From NCBI GenBank assembly GCA_963763855.1, contig CAVXPU010000005.1, positions 1,736,001 through 1,800,000 of the forward strand: 64,000 bases of DNA, in the 5' to 3' direction. Below the pieces are notes generated by a model. The model saw only the letters and a list, made by a program, of their open reading frames with translations. It was not told the DNA's origin and did no database searches. Origin of the DNA: JAIBCC01 sp963763855. GTDB lineage: Bacteria > Acidobacteriota > Blastocatellia > Pyrinomonadales > Pyrinomonadaceae. Made by a program: the position numbers and the translations under genes. Each line of letters opens with the position of its first letter. Positions within the stretch are counted from its first letter, which is position 1. Positions 36,235-42,976 of this stretch are shown here, in pieces.

Positions 36235-36258
36235 AAAGTAAAAAGTAAAAAGTAAAAA
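36231..36258 (+). repeat. Tandem repeat of GTAAAAA (4 copies)
   Basis: Four perfect copies of the 7-mer GTAAAAA start inside the stop codon of the remnant and run into the spacer before the antitoxin gene. A tract like this is prone to slippage and may alter spacing to the downstream promoter region. Confidence 0.8.
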
Positions 36259-36302
36259 GTTAAGCGGAAACCGTGATAAAGTGTTAATTGAGGAAAGAGT
36301 TT

Positions 36303-36566
36303 ATGCAAAACACATTAACCATTGAATATGCAGATGATTTGCTTTTTACCTTAGGCATTTCGGACAAAGAATTTTCCGAACAGGCAAAATTTTTGTTGGC
36401 GGCTAAACTTTATGAAACAGGCAGAATATCATCAGGGCAAGCCGCAAAATTATCAGACATGGAGCGAGTTGATTTTCTATTTTCACTCTCAAAAATAGGT
36501 GTTCCGATGAGCAATCTCAAACCGGAAGATTTAAATCAAGAACTTAATTTTGCCCTAAATGATTGA
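36303..36566 (+). CDS. UPF0175-family antitoxin
   Basis: The 87-residue protein starts MQNTLTIEYADDLLFTLGIS and has the UPF0175 region FLLAAKLYETGRISSGQAAKL, a helix-turn-helix-like DNA-binding unit. UPF0175 genes are routinely found before DUF3368 PIN-domain genes and are taken to be antitoxins. A TTG at 36288 extends the frame but the ATG at 36303 is preferred. It overlaps the next gene by 8 bp (ATGATTGA), so the two are translationally coupled. Confidence 0.82.
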   Translation: MQNTLTIEYADDLLFTLGISDKEFSEQAKFLLAAKLYETGRISSGQAAKLSDMERVDFLFSLSKIGVPMSNLKPEDLNQELNFALND

Positions 36567-37035
36567 TAAAATTGCAACAAATACAAGCCCGTTACTTGCT
36601 ATTTCTAAAATGCAAGTCTTTGATATTATCGAAAAATTACCGTTTGAATTTGTTTGTCCCGCTGAAGTAGAAAGCGAGATTTTAGCGGGTGCGGCAAAAG
36701 GCTATGACATTACAATTCCTTCTTGGTTACAAGTCGAGAATTTACAATTTAAACTTTCGCCGCTTGCGGTTGCCTCGCTCGATGTTGGCGAAGCGGCAGT
36801 TATCCAACTTGCCCTCGAACAAAATATTCAAACCGTTTGTATTGACGAAGTTAAAGGCAGACGAGCAGCTTTAGCAGTCGGGCTAAAAGTTATCGGTTCT
36901 CTCGGACTTCTCGGCAAAGCCAAATCTCTCGGCATAATCAATGAAATAAAACCTAACATCGAAAAAGCTATAGACAACGGGATTTTTTATGACGAAAAAC
37001 TGATAGAAACTTTTCTCAAATCTTTCGGAGAATAA
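36559..37035 (+). CDS. DUF3368 PIN-like ribonuclease toxin
   Basis: The 158-residue protein has the PIN-fold acidic positions in 'IATNTSPLLAISKMQVF' (N-terminal Asn/Thr replaces the usual Asp-x-Ser), VESEIL, LDVGEAAVI and CIDEVKGRRAA. The DUF3368 end GSLGLLGKAKSLGII follows. Proteins of this type are VapC-like RNases paired with UPF0175 antitoxins. It overlaps its partner by 8 bp and forms a two-gene toxin-antitoxin module beside a restriction locus. The first acidic PIN residue appears altered, so catalytic activity is uncertain. Confidence 0.82.
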   Translation: MIDKIATNTSPLLAISKMQVFDIIEKLPFEFVCPAEVESEILAGAAKGYDITIPSWLQVENLQFKLSPLAVASLDVGEAAVIQLALEQNIQTVCIDEVKGRRAALAVGLKVIGSLGLLGKAKSLGIINEIKPNIEKAIDNGIFYDEKLIETFLKSFGE

Positions 37036-37159
37036 TCCGTAAAGCGACACATTAGCTGGCTATTTCTGTGACCGCAGGATAGACTTCGTGCGTGTTTTTG
37101 CAGTGAATTTCAAAGAAATCGGAAAACCTTGAGACCTTAGTCCAAAAATGTAAAAATTT

Positions 37160-38578
37160 ATGAACCAAAAACTCACAAAATCAAACTTCCGCCGTTATCT
37201 CGAATGTCCGAATGAATTTTGGTTAGCTTTTCATCATTCTGAACTAGTTGAAAGCGAGATTTCGCCTGACATTGCGTTTCGGATTCGGCAGGGTTATGAG
37301 GTTGAAAGGCATTTTAAGGAACTGATTTTAGGTAGAAATGGAGGCAGTTATCAGTTTCAGAAAAAGGTGGAAAGCGATAGGCTTTTTGCCAAGTTTGACG
37401 TATTTGCAGACGATGGACACATTTACGAAGTGAAATCTTCGAAATACAAAGATCCAGGCGATTCGAAATATCGAAACGCTCGCGAGGTGAATTTGTATGA
37501 TGTTGGGTTTCAGGTTTATGCGGCTCGCGAATCTGGCTTGGAGGTTTCGAAGGCGTTTTTGGTGTTGCTAAATGGGGACTATATTTTGGGCGAAAATCTT
37601 GATTTAGATCAATTATTTATTGTCGAAGATGTAACTGAAAAGGTTGAAGAATTGCAGGCTGATATTGCGTTGCGGATTGGTGCGGCGTTTGATTTGCTCG
37701 CGGGTGAACCGGAGATTGATTACGCAAATTTGTGTGGAAATAAGTTGAAATGTGAATATCTGAAGTTTGCGATTCCGAATTTTCCTGAACGGGTTGTGAC
37801 GGACATTCCGCGTTTGCAAGGCAAGAAACTTGCGGGACTTTTGGAAGCCGGAATTTTCGATTTATTTGATGTTCCGGACGATTATGACTTGACGGCGACG
37901 CAGCGAGATTATGTCGATTTTCTAAAGTCAGGTGTTTCTAAGATTGATAATTCTGCGATCAAAGAAAAATTGGACGAACTAGAATATCCGCTCTATTTTC
38001 TCGATTATGAAACGGTAAACCCTTGTATTCCAAACATTAAAGGAATGTCGCCGCTGGCTCAGATTACGTTTCAATATTCGCTTCATATCAAGGCGGACTC
38101 TGATTCGGAACTAATTCACCACGAATTTTTGTCTGATGGAGGCGGAAATCCGCCGCGTGAAATTGCTGAAAATCTGGCAAAGGTTATTGGCGAAAAGGGG
38201 AGCGTGATCGTTTGGTATAAAGCATTTGAAATGACCAGAAATGCCGAAATGGGAATGCTACATCCGGAATTCGCAGCGTTTTTTGAATCGGTAAATTCGC
38301 GTGTTTTTGATCTTTACGAAATCTTTCAACAAAAACTTTACCGCGATCCGGCGATGAAAAATAACTCGATCAAGAGCGTTTTGCCAGCTCTTGTCCCAGA
38401 ACTGACATACATGAATCTGGAAATTGGAAACGGCGGTGTGGCGATGGCACGCTGGTTTGATGAGGTTTACAAAGGCGATGGCGAAAAGAAAAAAGCTGTA
38501 ATGAAATCGTTACTTGAATATTGTAAACTCGATACATTGGCGATGGTCAAAATTTTGGAAGTTTTAAAAGGGCTTTGA
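37160..38578 (+). CDS. DUF2779 protein: Cas4-like PD-(D/E)XK plus DnaQ-like nuclease
   Basis: The 472-residue protein has a Cas4-like N-terminal part: LTKSNFRRYLECPNEF (Cys16) and the nuclease motif with Asp80 and Glu90-Val-Lys92. Cys192 and Cys198 could complete an iron-sulfur site together with Cys16. The C-terminal part shows a 3'-5' exonuclease-like layout: LDYET (Asp282, Glu284), IVWYKAFEMTRN, RVFDLYEIF and YCKLDTLAMVKIL (Asp458). Fusions of this kind are labelled DUF2779. Their role is unproven but they often occur near mobile or defence genes, as here. A truncated duplicate of its 5' end stands at 35957. Confidence 0.82.
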   Translation: MNQKLTKSNFRRYLECPNEFWLAFHHSELVESEISPDIAFRIRQGYEVERHFKELILGRNGGSYQFQKKVESDRLFAKFDVFADDGHIYEVKSSKYKDPGDSKYRNAREVNLYDVGFQVYAARESGLEVSKAFLVLLNGDYILGENLDLDQLFIVEDVTEKVEELQADIALRIGAAFDLLAGEPEIDYANLCGNKLKCEYLKFAIPNFPERVVTDIPRLQGKKLAGLLEAGIFDLFDVPDDYDLTATQRDYVDFLKSGVSKIDNSAIKEKLDELEYPLYFLDYETVNPCIPNIKGMSPLAQITFQYSLHIKADSDSELIHHEFLSDGGGNPPREIAENLAKVIGEKGSVIVWYKAFEMTRNAEMGMLHPEFAAFFESVNSRVFDLYEIFQQKLYRDPAMKNNSIKSVLPALVPELTYMNLEIGNGGVAMARWFDEVYKGDGEKKKAVMKSLLEYCKLDTLAMVKILEVLKGL

Positions 38579-38610
38579 TTTACTATTTTCACGAATTCGT
38601 TTTAATTTTA

Positions 38611-39726
38611 TTATGCGTAAAGGTCTAGCCAGTTTTTCTTCCAATGGATTGCTGCGAAATGTCTGAAGAACGCTTTGGCTTGTTCCTTATCATTTTCAAG
38701 TTTCTCGAAAAACAATCCGGATACAAAATCACTAACCGGTTTCACTATTTCCTTACTAGTCAGCTGGCTCTTCGTTGAGTAATAGAAGGTCGGTTTTCCA
38801 AGTTTCGGGTGAATGCTCGCAATAAGGAAACTTTTTACTGTTCGCTGAGTAATTACATAATTTTCGTCCGGTTCGTGTTTCCGGGCGAATTTCTTTGACG
38901 CTTTGATAATCCCCGAAAGTAACGCGTCAACGTGCGTTCCGTGACCATGAGTATTAAAGTTGTTTAAATATGACCTTAGAAATGGTTCGTTTACAGAATA
39001 GTCCCAAAAAACGAACGCAAAGTCCGCCGAGAATCCATCGAATTCTCTCTCAATGGAGGTTTCGAAAAGAGTTGGACCAATCCCGTTCAGCGACTTAATT
39101 TTAATCAAATCATGCAAACCACTATCAAATTTATAAATGATTCGGCATTGCTGATTGTCCACCAAATATTTGATTTCAAGGGACTTTCCTTTGTTTATAA
39201 AAGCGATATCTTTAAGCAAACTGGATAAACAATGCGGATTGATTTCAAATTCTTCCCAAATGGTTGCGTCTAGCTGAAATGTCATTTCTAACCTGTCTGC
39301 AGAATACTCCATTTCGTCGTCAATGCCGATTTGTAAGTTTCCTTCAAAATAAATGTTCTTTAGAATTTCATTTTGTTCTCTATCAAACAGCGTAAATTCA
39401 AAGTTTCGACTAAGTGCGTTTAAAATCGCGAATTCATCGCCCGCTCCGTAGAGAGTATGACAAATATTCGCAGGAATTTTGTGTTTGAATTTTTTGAGAA
39501 TTAGCTTGCCTGAGAATTTATCTAACCACTCAAAGCAAATTTCTTGGGCGTTGAGGATTCGACGCGACTCAGCAAACGGATAACTTTCCGTAAGAATTGA
39601 CTGCAAAATGTGGACAAAACCTTGAATTCCCGTGCTGCCTGTATACATCACAGGACGCATCCGGACGGCTTCACTCCATTCCAAAATTTGAATCGGCGGT
39701 TCACCACAAGAAAAGCCTTCTTCCAT
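38611..39726 (-). CDS. Orphan GyrB-like protein with degenerate ATPase site
   Basis: The 371-residue protein resembles only the N-terminal half of DNA gyrase B. The start VRMRPVMYTGSTG matches the gyrase VRxRPxMYIG region, LYGAGDEFAILNALS matches the glycine-rich GHKL box, and NNFNTHGHGTHVDALLSG matches the gyrase INTxxGGTHxxGF transducer motif. The GHKL N-box equivalent (LQSILTES) lacks the catalytic Glu and the Mg-binding Asn. The TOPRIM and C-terminal domains are absent. It should not be an active topoisomerase. The chosen ATG (39726) follows a TATAAT by 6 bp; an ATG 51 bp upstream would put that box inside the gene. Confidence 0.75.
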   Translation of the reverse strand: MEEGFSCGEPPIQILEWSEAVRMRPVMYTGSTGIQGFVHILQSILTESYPFAESRRILNAQEICFEWLDKFSGKLILKKFKHKIPANICHTLYGAGDEFAILNALSRNFEFTLFDREQNEILKNIYFEGNLQIGIDDEMEYSADRLEMTFQLDATIWEEFEINPHCLSSLLKDIAFINKGKSLEIKYLVDNQQCRIIYKFDSGLHDLIKIKSLNGIGPTLFETSIEREFDGFSADFAFVFWDYSVNEPFLRSYLNNFNTHGHGTHVDALLSGIIKASKKFARKHEPDENYVITQRTVKSFLIASIHPKLGKPTFYYSTKSQLTSKEIVKPVSDFVSGLFFEKLENDKEQAKAFFRHFAAIHWKKNWLDLYA

Positions 39727-39732
39727 ACGCGA

Positions 39733-39738
39733 ATTATA
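39733..39738 (-). promoter_or_regulatory. -10 element for a leaderless GyrB-like transcript
   Basis: Perfect TATAAT on the minus strand ends 6 bp before the ATG at 39726 with no Shine-Dalgarno sequence between them. This is the second example of the arrangement in the window (see 16196). Confidence 0.5.
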
Positions 39739-39860
39739 ACAGGATAAACGGTTAATTTGAATTTCTATGCATTTCAAATGATGGTCAAATTCACTTCTAA
39801 TTCACAAGAATGTTAGGTTATCCTTTTGTATCTTTCGGTCAATTTTGGCAAGATAATTTT

Positions 39861-40877
39861 ATGAGTAATTTAATAAAAGCATTTGCGGCGAATGAGCCGA
39901 AAGGGAAGTTTGAGCCGTTTGAATTTGAACTCGGGGTTTTGGGCGATGAACAGGTGGAAATCAAAGTGCATTCGTGCGGGATTTGTCATTCGGATTTATC
40001 GATGCGAAATAATGATTGGGGAATGACGGTGTTTCCTTTCGTAGGCGGACACGAGGTGGTCGGCGAGATCATCGCATTGGGAAAAAACGCGAAAGGCTTG
40101 AAGATCGGCGATATTGTCGGACTTGGTTGGAATGCTGAAACGTGCGGACATTGTCAGGATTGCTTGTCGGGTTTTCAGATAAATTGCCGCGAATTGATCG
40201 GAACGATTGCCGGGCGGCACGGCGGTTTTGCGGAAAAAGTTCGCTGCAATTGGGATTGGGCGATCAAGCTGCCTGAAAACATGGATGCCTCAAAAGCAGG
40301 TCCGCTTTTTTGCGGCGGAATCACGGTTTTCAATCCGTTTGTGCAAAATAATATTAGCCCGACTGACAAAGTCGGTGTGGTTGGAATTGGCGGTTTAGGT
40401 CATTTGGCGTTGCAATTTGCTGATAAATGGGGTTGTGAAGTTACTGCATTCACAACAGATATATCGAAAACCGACGAACTGAAAAAAATGGGTGCGGATT
40501 ACGTTGTAAATACTCGCGACGAAGATGAATTTGCAAAGCTTGCGGGCAAATTCGACATGATCATAGTTACCGCAAACGCAACGTTAAATTGGGATCTGTT
40601 TATAAATTCGCTAGCTCCAAAAGGGAAGCTGCACATGGTTGGAGCGGTTTTGGAACCGATGCAAATTGGTTCTTTTTCGTTGATCATGAAGCAAAAATCG
40701 GTTACGGGAACGGCAACTGGAAGTCCGGCTGTCGTCGCAAAAATGCTGGAATTTTGTGCGAGACACAATATCGAAACGGTGACGGAAAAATATCCGATGT
40801 CGAAGATAAATGAAGCTTTTGAGCGTCTAGAAAGTGGGAAGACGAGATATAGAATTGTTTTGGAAAACGATTTTTAG
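39861..40877 (+). CDS. Zinc-dependent alcohol dehydrogenase (YahK/CAD-like)
   Basis: The 338-residue medium-chain dehydrogenase has catalytic zinc ligands in SCGICHSDLSM and GGHEVVGE, and a structural zinc loop CGHCQDCLSGFQINCR with four Cys. The NAD(P) fold is 'VGVVGIGGLGHLALQFAD'. The motif order fits the cinnamyl-alcohol-dehydrogenase-like YahK group, which reduces a broad range of aldehydes with NADPH. An upstream ATG at 39810 extends the frame by 17 codons, but the ATG at 39861 fits the family start. A palindromic repeat follows the stop. Confidence 0.9.
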   Translation: MSNLIKAFAANEPKGKFEPFEFELGVLGDEQVEIKVHSCGICHSDLSMRNNDWGMTVFPFVGGHEVVGEIIALGKNAKGLKIGDIVGLGWNAETCGHCQDCLSGFQINCRELIGTIAGRHGGFAEKVRCNWDWAIKLPENMDASKAGPLFCGGITVFNPFVQNNISPTDKVGVVGIGGLGHLALQFADKWGCEVTAFTTDISKTDELKKMGADYVVNTRDEDEFAKLAGKFDMIIVTANATLNWDLFINSLAPKGKLHMVGAVLEPMQIGSFSLIMKQKSVTGTATGSPAVVAKMLEFCARHNIETVTEKYPMSKINEAFERLESGKTRYRIVLENDF

Positions 40878-40886
40878 AGGAAATGT

Positions 40887-40961
40887 TTAGCCGCGGATTA
40901 ACGCGGATAACGCGGATAAATCGATAAAAACTCTGCGTAAATCTGCGAAACCCGCGGCAAA
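40887..40961. repeat. CGCGGAT-type palindromic intergenic element, copy 3
   Basis: The left arm TTAGCCGCGGATTAACGCGG continues as a 9-bp direct repeat of CGCGGATAA. The right arm (CTCTGCGTAAATCTGCGAAACC then CGCGGCAAAAT) is its imperfect inverted copy. It lies between the alcohol dehydrogenase and the ABM monooxygenase genes. It is the best preserved of three copies. Confidence 0.75.
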
Positions 40962-40974
40962 ATTTATTAAATAT

Positions 40975-41274
40975 ATGAATGATGAAAGAATTGTGCTTGT
41001 TGCACGTTTGAAAGTAAAAGCCGGAATGATTGAAACAGCAAAGAAAGCGGCGTTGGATCTAATTCCTCCGTCGCGTGCTGAAGCGGGCTGTATTAACTAC
41101 GATGTTCATCAGGCGATCGATGACGAAACGGTTTTTGTTTGGCATGAAACTTGGAAAAGCAAAGCCGCCTTAGATGAACATTTCGAAACGCCTGAATTCA
41201 AGGCTTTTTTCGCGATGGTTGGCGAAATTGCGGCGGAACCTCCGCAGATGACTTTCACGAAAATGATTTCTTAA
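40975..41274 (+). CDS. Antibiotic-biosynthesis-monooxygenase (ABM) domain protein
   Basis: The 99-residue ferredoxin-like fold protein starts IVLVARLKVKAGMIETAK. It contains SRAEAGCINYDVHQ and FVWHETWKSKAALDEHFETPEFKAF, the pattern of ABM/YgiN quinol monooxygenases. These act as dimers on small quinones and aromatic compounds without cofactor. It follows the palindromic element by 13 bp. Because a quinone reductase lies two genes downstream, a shared role in quinone handling is possible but unproven. Confidence 0.85.
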   Translation: MNDERIVLVARLKVKAGMIETAKKAALDLIPPSRAEAGCINYDVHQAIDDETVFVWHETWKSKAALDEHFETPEFKAFFAMVGEIAAEPPQMTFTKMIS

Positions 41275-41357
41275 ACTATAGGGCTGGTTGCCATTTGTAA
41301 CTATAGTTGTTACAATTAAAAACATTGGCGATAGTTTAATAATTTTAGTCGCTAAGT

Positions 41358-41363
41358 TATAAT
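41358..41363 (+). promoter_or_regulatory. -10 element upstream of trxA
   Basis: TATAAT stands 31 bp before the trxA ATG. A ribosome-binding site AGGAGA is at 41385-41390. Further upstream TGTAAC and GTTACA (41296-41314) form a small inverted repeat that could be an operator or terminator of the preceding gene. Confidence 0.5.
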
Positions 41364-41394
41364 CTCGAAAAAAGTTATTTTACCAGGAGAAAAG

Positions 41395-41721
41395 ATGGGA
41401 GCATTTACAAAAGAAGCAACAGATACAAATTGGCAAGCAGACGTTTTAGGCTCAGATAAGCCTGTTTTAGTGGATTTTTGGGCAGAATGGTGCGGACCTT
41501 GCCGAATGATCGCACCGGCGGTTGAAGCAGTTGCGGAAAAATATTTAGATAAAGCCAGCGTGGTGAAAATGAACGTTGACGAAAATATGAATGTGCCGCA
41601 GCAATATGGAATTCGCGGGATTCCAACCTTGATTTTGTTTAAGGGCGGAGAAGAGCAAGAACGCGTAGTTGGTGCTGTTTCACGTGAAGCGATGGAAAAA
41701 TTGGTAGAAAAATACGTTTAA
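41395..41721 (+). CDS. trxA: Thioredoxin
   Basis: The 108-residue cytosolic thioredoxin has the active site WCGPC (Cys33, Cys36) and the cis-Pro loop GIRGIPTLILF. It reduces disulfides in ribonucleotide reductase and other clients, with electrons from thioredoxin reductase. All fold-defining residues are present and the length is standard. The strong AGGAGA site and consensus -10 suggest high expression. The TAA stop overlaps the start of the quinone reductase gene (TAATG). Confidence 0.96.
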   Translation: MGAFTKEATDTNWQADVLGSDKPVLVDFWAEWCGPCRMIAPAVEAVAEKYLDKASVVKMNVDENMNVPQQYGIRGIPTLILFKGGEEQERVVGAVSREAMEKLVEKYV

Positions 41722-42683
41722 TGAGGGCAATCGTAGTAAGGGAATATGGCTTGCCGGAAGTCATGAAAATTGAAGAAGTTCCGATTCCAAAAGTCGGGGC
41801 TTCTCAAGTTTTGGTCGCTATTAAAGCGGCTGGAGTGAATCCGGTGGATACATATATTCGTTCGGGAACTTACACCACTATTCCAAATGTACCTTACACA
41901 CCCGGCAAAGATGCCGCTGGAATCGTTGAATCAACCGGTGAGAGTGTTACAAAAGTAAAAATAGGTGATCGCGTTTATACCGCTGATTCTGTTTCTGGAA
42001 CTTACGCTGAGTATTCGATCTGCAACGAAAATCAAGTCAATTTACTACCCGAAAACGTTTCCTTTGAAAAGGGGGCTGGCGTTTTCGTGCCTTATGCGAC
42101 TTCATACCGTGCTTTATTTCAAAAAGCGAAAGTAAGATCAGGCGAAACGGTTTTGATTCACGGAGCAAGCGGCGGAGTCGGAATCGCTGCAATTCAGTGG
42201 GCGAAAAACGCGGGATTAAAAGTAATCGGAACGGCGAGTTCGAAAGAGGGAAAGCAACTCATAATTGAACAGGGTGCTGATTTCGTTTTTGACCATTCGG
42301 ACGAGAATTATCTGAAAGAAATTCTCGAAGCAACTGCAAATAAAGGCGTTGATGTAATTTTAGAAATGCTTGCGAATGTTAATTTAGTTAAGGATTTTGA
42401 TGTTTTGGCGAAGTTTGGAAGAATCGTAGTTATTGGAAATCGAGGCAGTCTTGAATTTAATCCGCGTTTGACAATGGGCAAAGACGCAACTATTTTGGGA
42501 ATGGCTTTGTTTAATTTTTCGGAGGAAGATGAATTGGAAATTCACGGAGAAATTTTTCGAGGTCTATCGGAAGGCTACTTGAATCCGATTGTGGGAAAGA
42601 CTTTTTCATTAACTGAAAGTTCGAAAGCTCATCGCGAAGTAATTGAATCAAAAGCATTTGGCAAGATTATTCTAATTCCTTAA
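41721..42683 (+). CDS. NADPH:quinone reductase-like (zeta-crystallin/MDR) oxidoreductase
   Basis: The 320-residue zinc-free medium-chain dehydrogenase has AAGVNPVDTYIRSGTY and YTPGKDAAGIVE. The NADPH site reads LIHGASGGVGIAAIQWAKN, followed by GTASSKEGKQLIIEQGADFV. It lacks zinc ligands, which is typical of the quinone oxidoreductase subgroup. It is the intact homologue of the broken gene at 17.9-18.8 kb. It overlaps the trxA stop by one base, so it is coupled to thioredoxin expression. Confidence 0.9.
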   Translation: MRAIVVREYGLPEVMKIEEVPIPKVGASQVLVAIKAAGVNPVDTYIRSGTYTTIPNVPYTPGKDAAGIVESTGESVTKVKIGDRVYTADSVSGTYAEYSICNENQVNLLPENVSFEKGAGVFVPYATSYRALFQKAKVRSGETVLIHGASGGVGIAAIQWAKNAGLKVIGTASSKEGKQLIIEQGADFVFDHSDENYLKEILEATANKGVDVILEMLANVNLVKDFDVLAKFGRIVVIGNRGSLEFNPRLTMGKDATILGMALFNFSEEDELEIHGEIFRGLSEGYLNPIVGKTFSLTESSKAHREVIESKAFGKIILIP

Positions 42684-42689
42684 GAAACT

Positions 42690-42974
42690 ATGAAAGATCG
42701 AAGAAACACAACCAATTATTACGTAAACGCAATCATTAAAGACATCCAAAACGCGTTTGTACGTGAAGAAACAATCATTTTCAGTGAATCAAATATTGAA
42801 AGAATTTACGAATTTGAAGATGGTGCGATAATCCGTTATGAATGGCAGAGCGAAACGCAAGCTGCGATGAATGAAGAGTTTAATCATCGATTTTCAATGA
42901 TTAAACTGCCTTCACCAAACACCGATAATTTTCAAAACGGAATCATAAAAACCATCTCATATGGTTCGCGATAG
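42690..42974 (+). CDS. Small hypothetical protein (94 aa)
   Basis: The 94-residue protein has no signal peptide or membrane segment. Its sequence alternates charged strands (RIYEFEDGAIIRYEWQSETQ) with a helical start. It resembles small uncharacterised proteins such as those of the DUF-type 'regulatory' class, but I do not recognise it. It follows the quinone reductase by 6 bp and its stop lies 2 bp from the convergent metH/metF fusion gene. Confidence 0.55.
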   Translation: MKDRRNTTNYYVNAIIKDIQNAFVREETIIFSESNIERIYEFEDGAIIRYEWQSETQAAMNEEFNHRFSMIKLPSPNTDNFQNGIIKTISYGSR

Positions 42975-42976
42975 CG

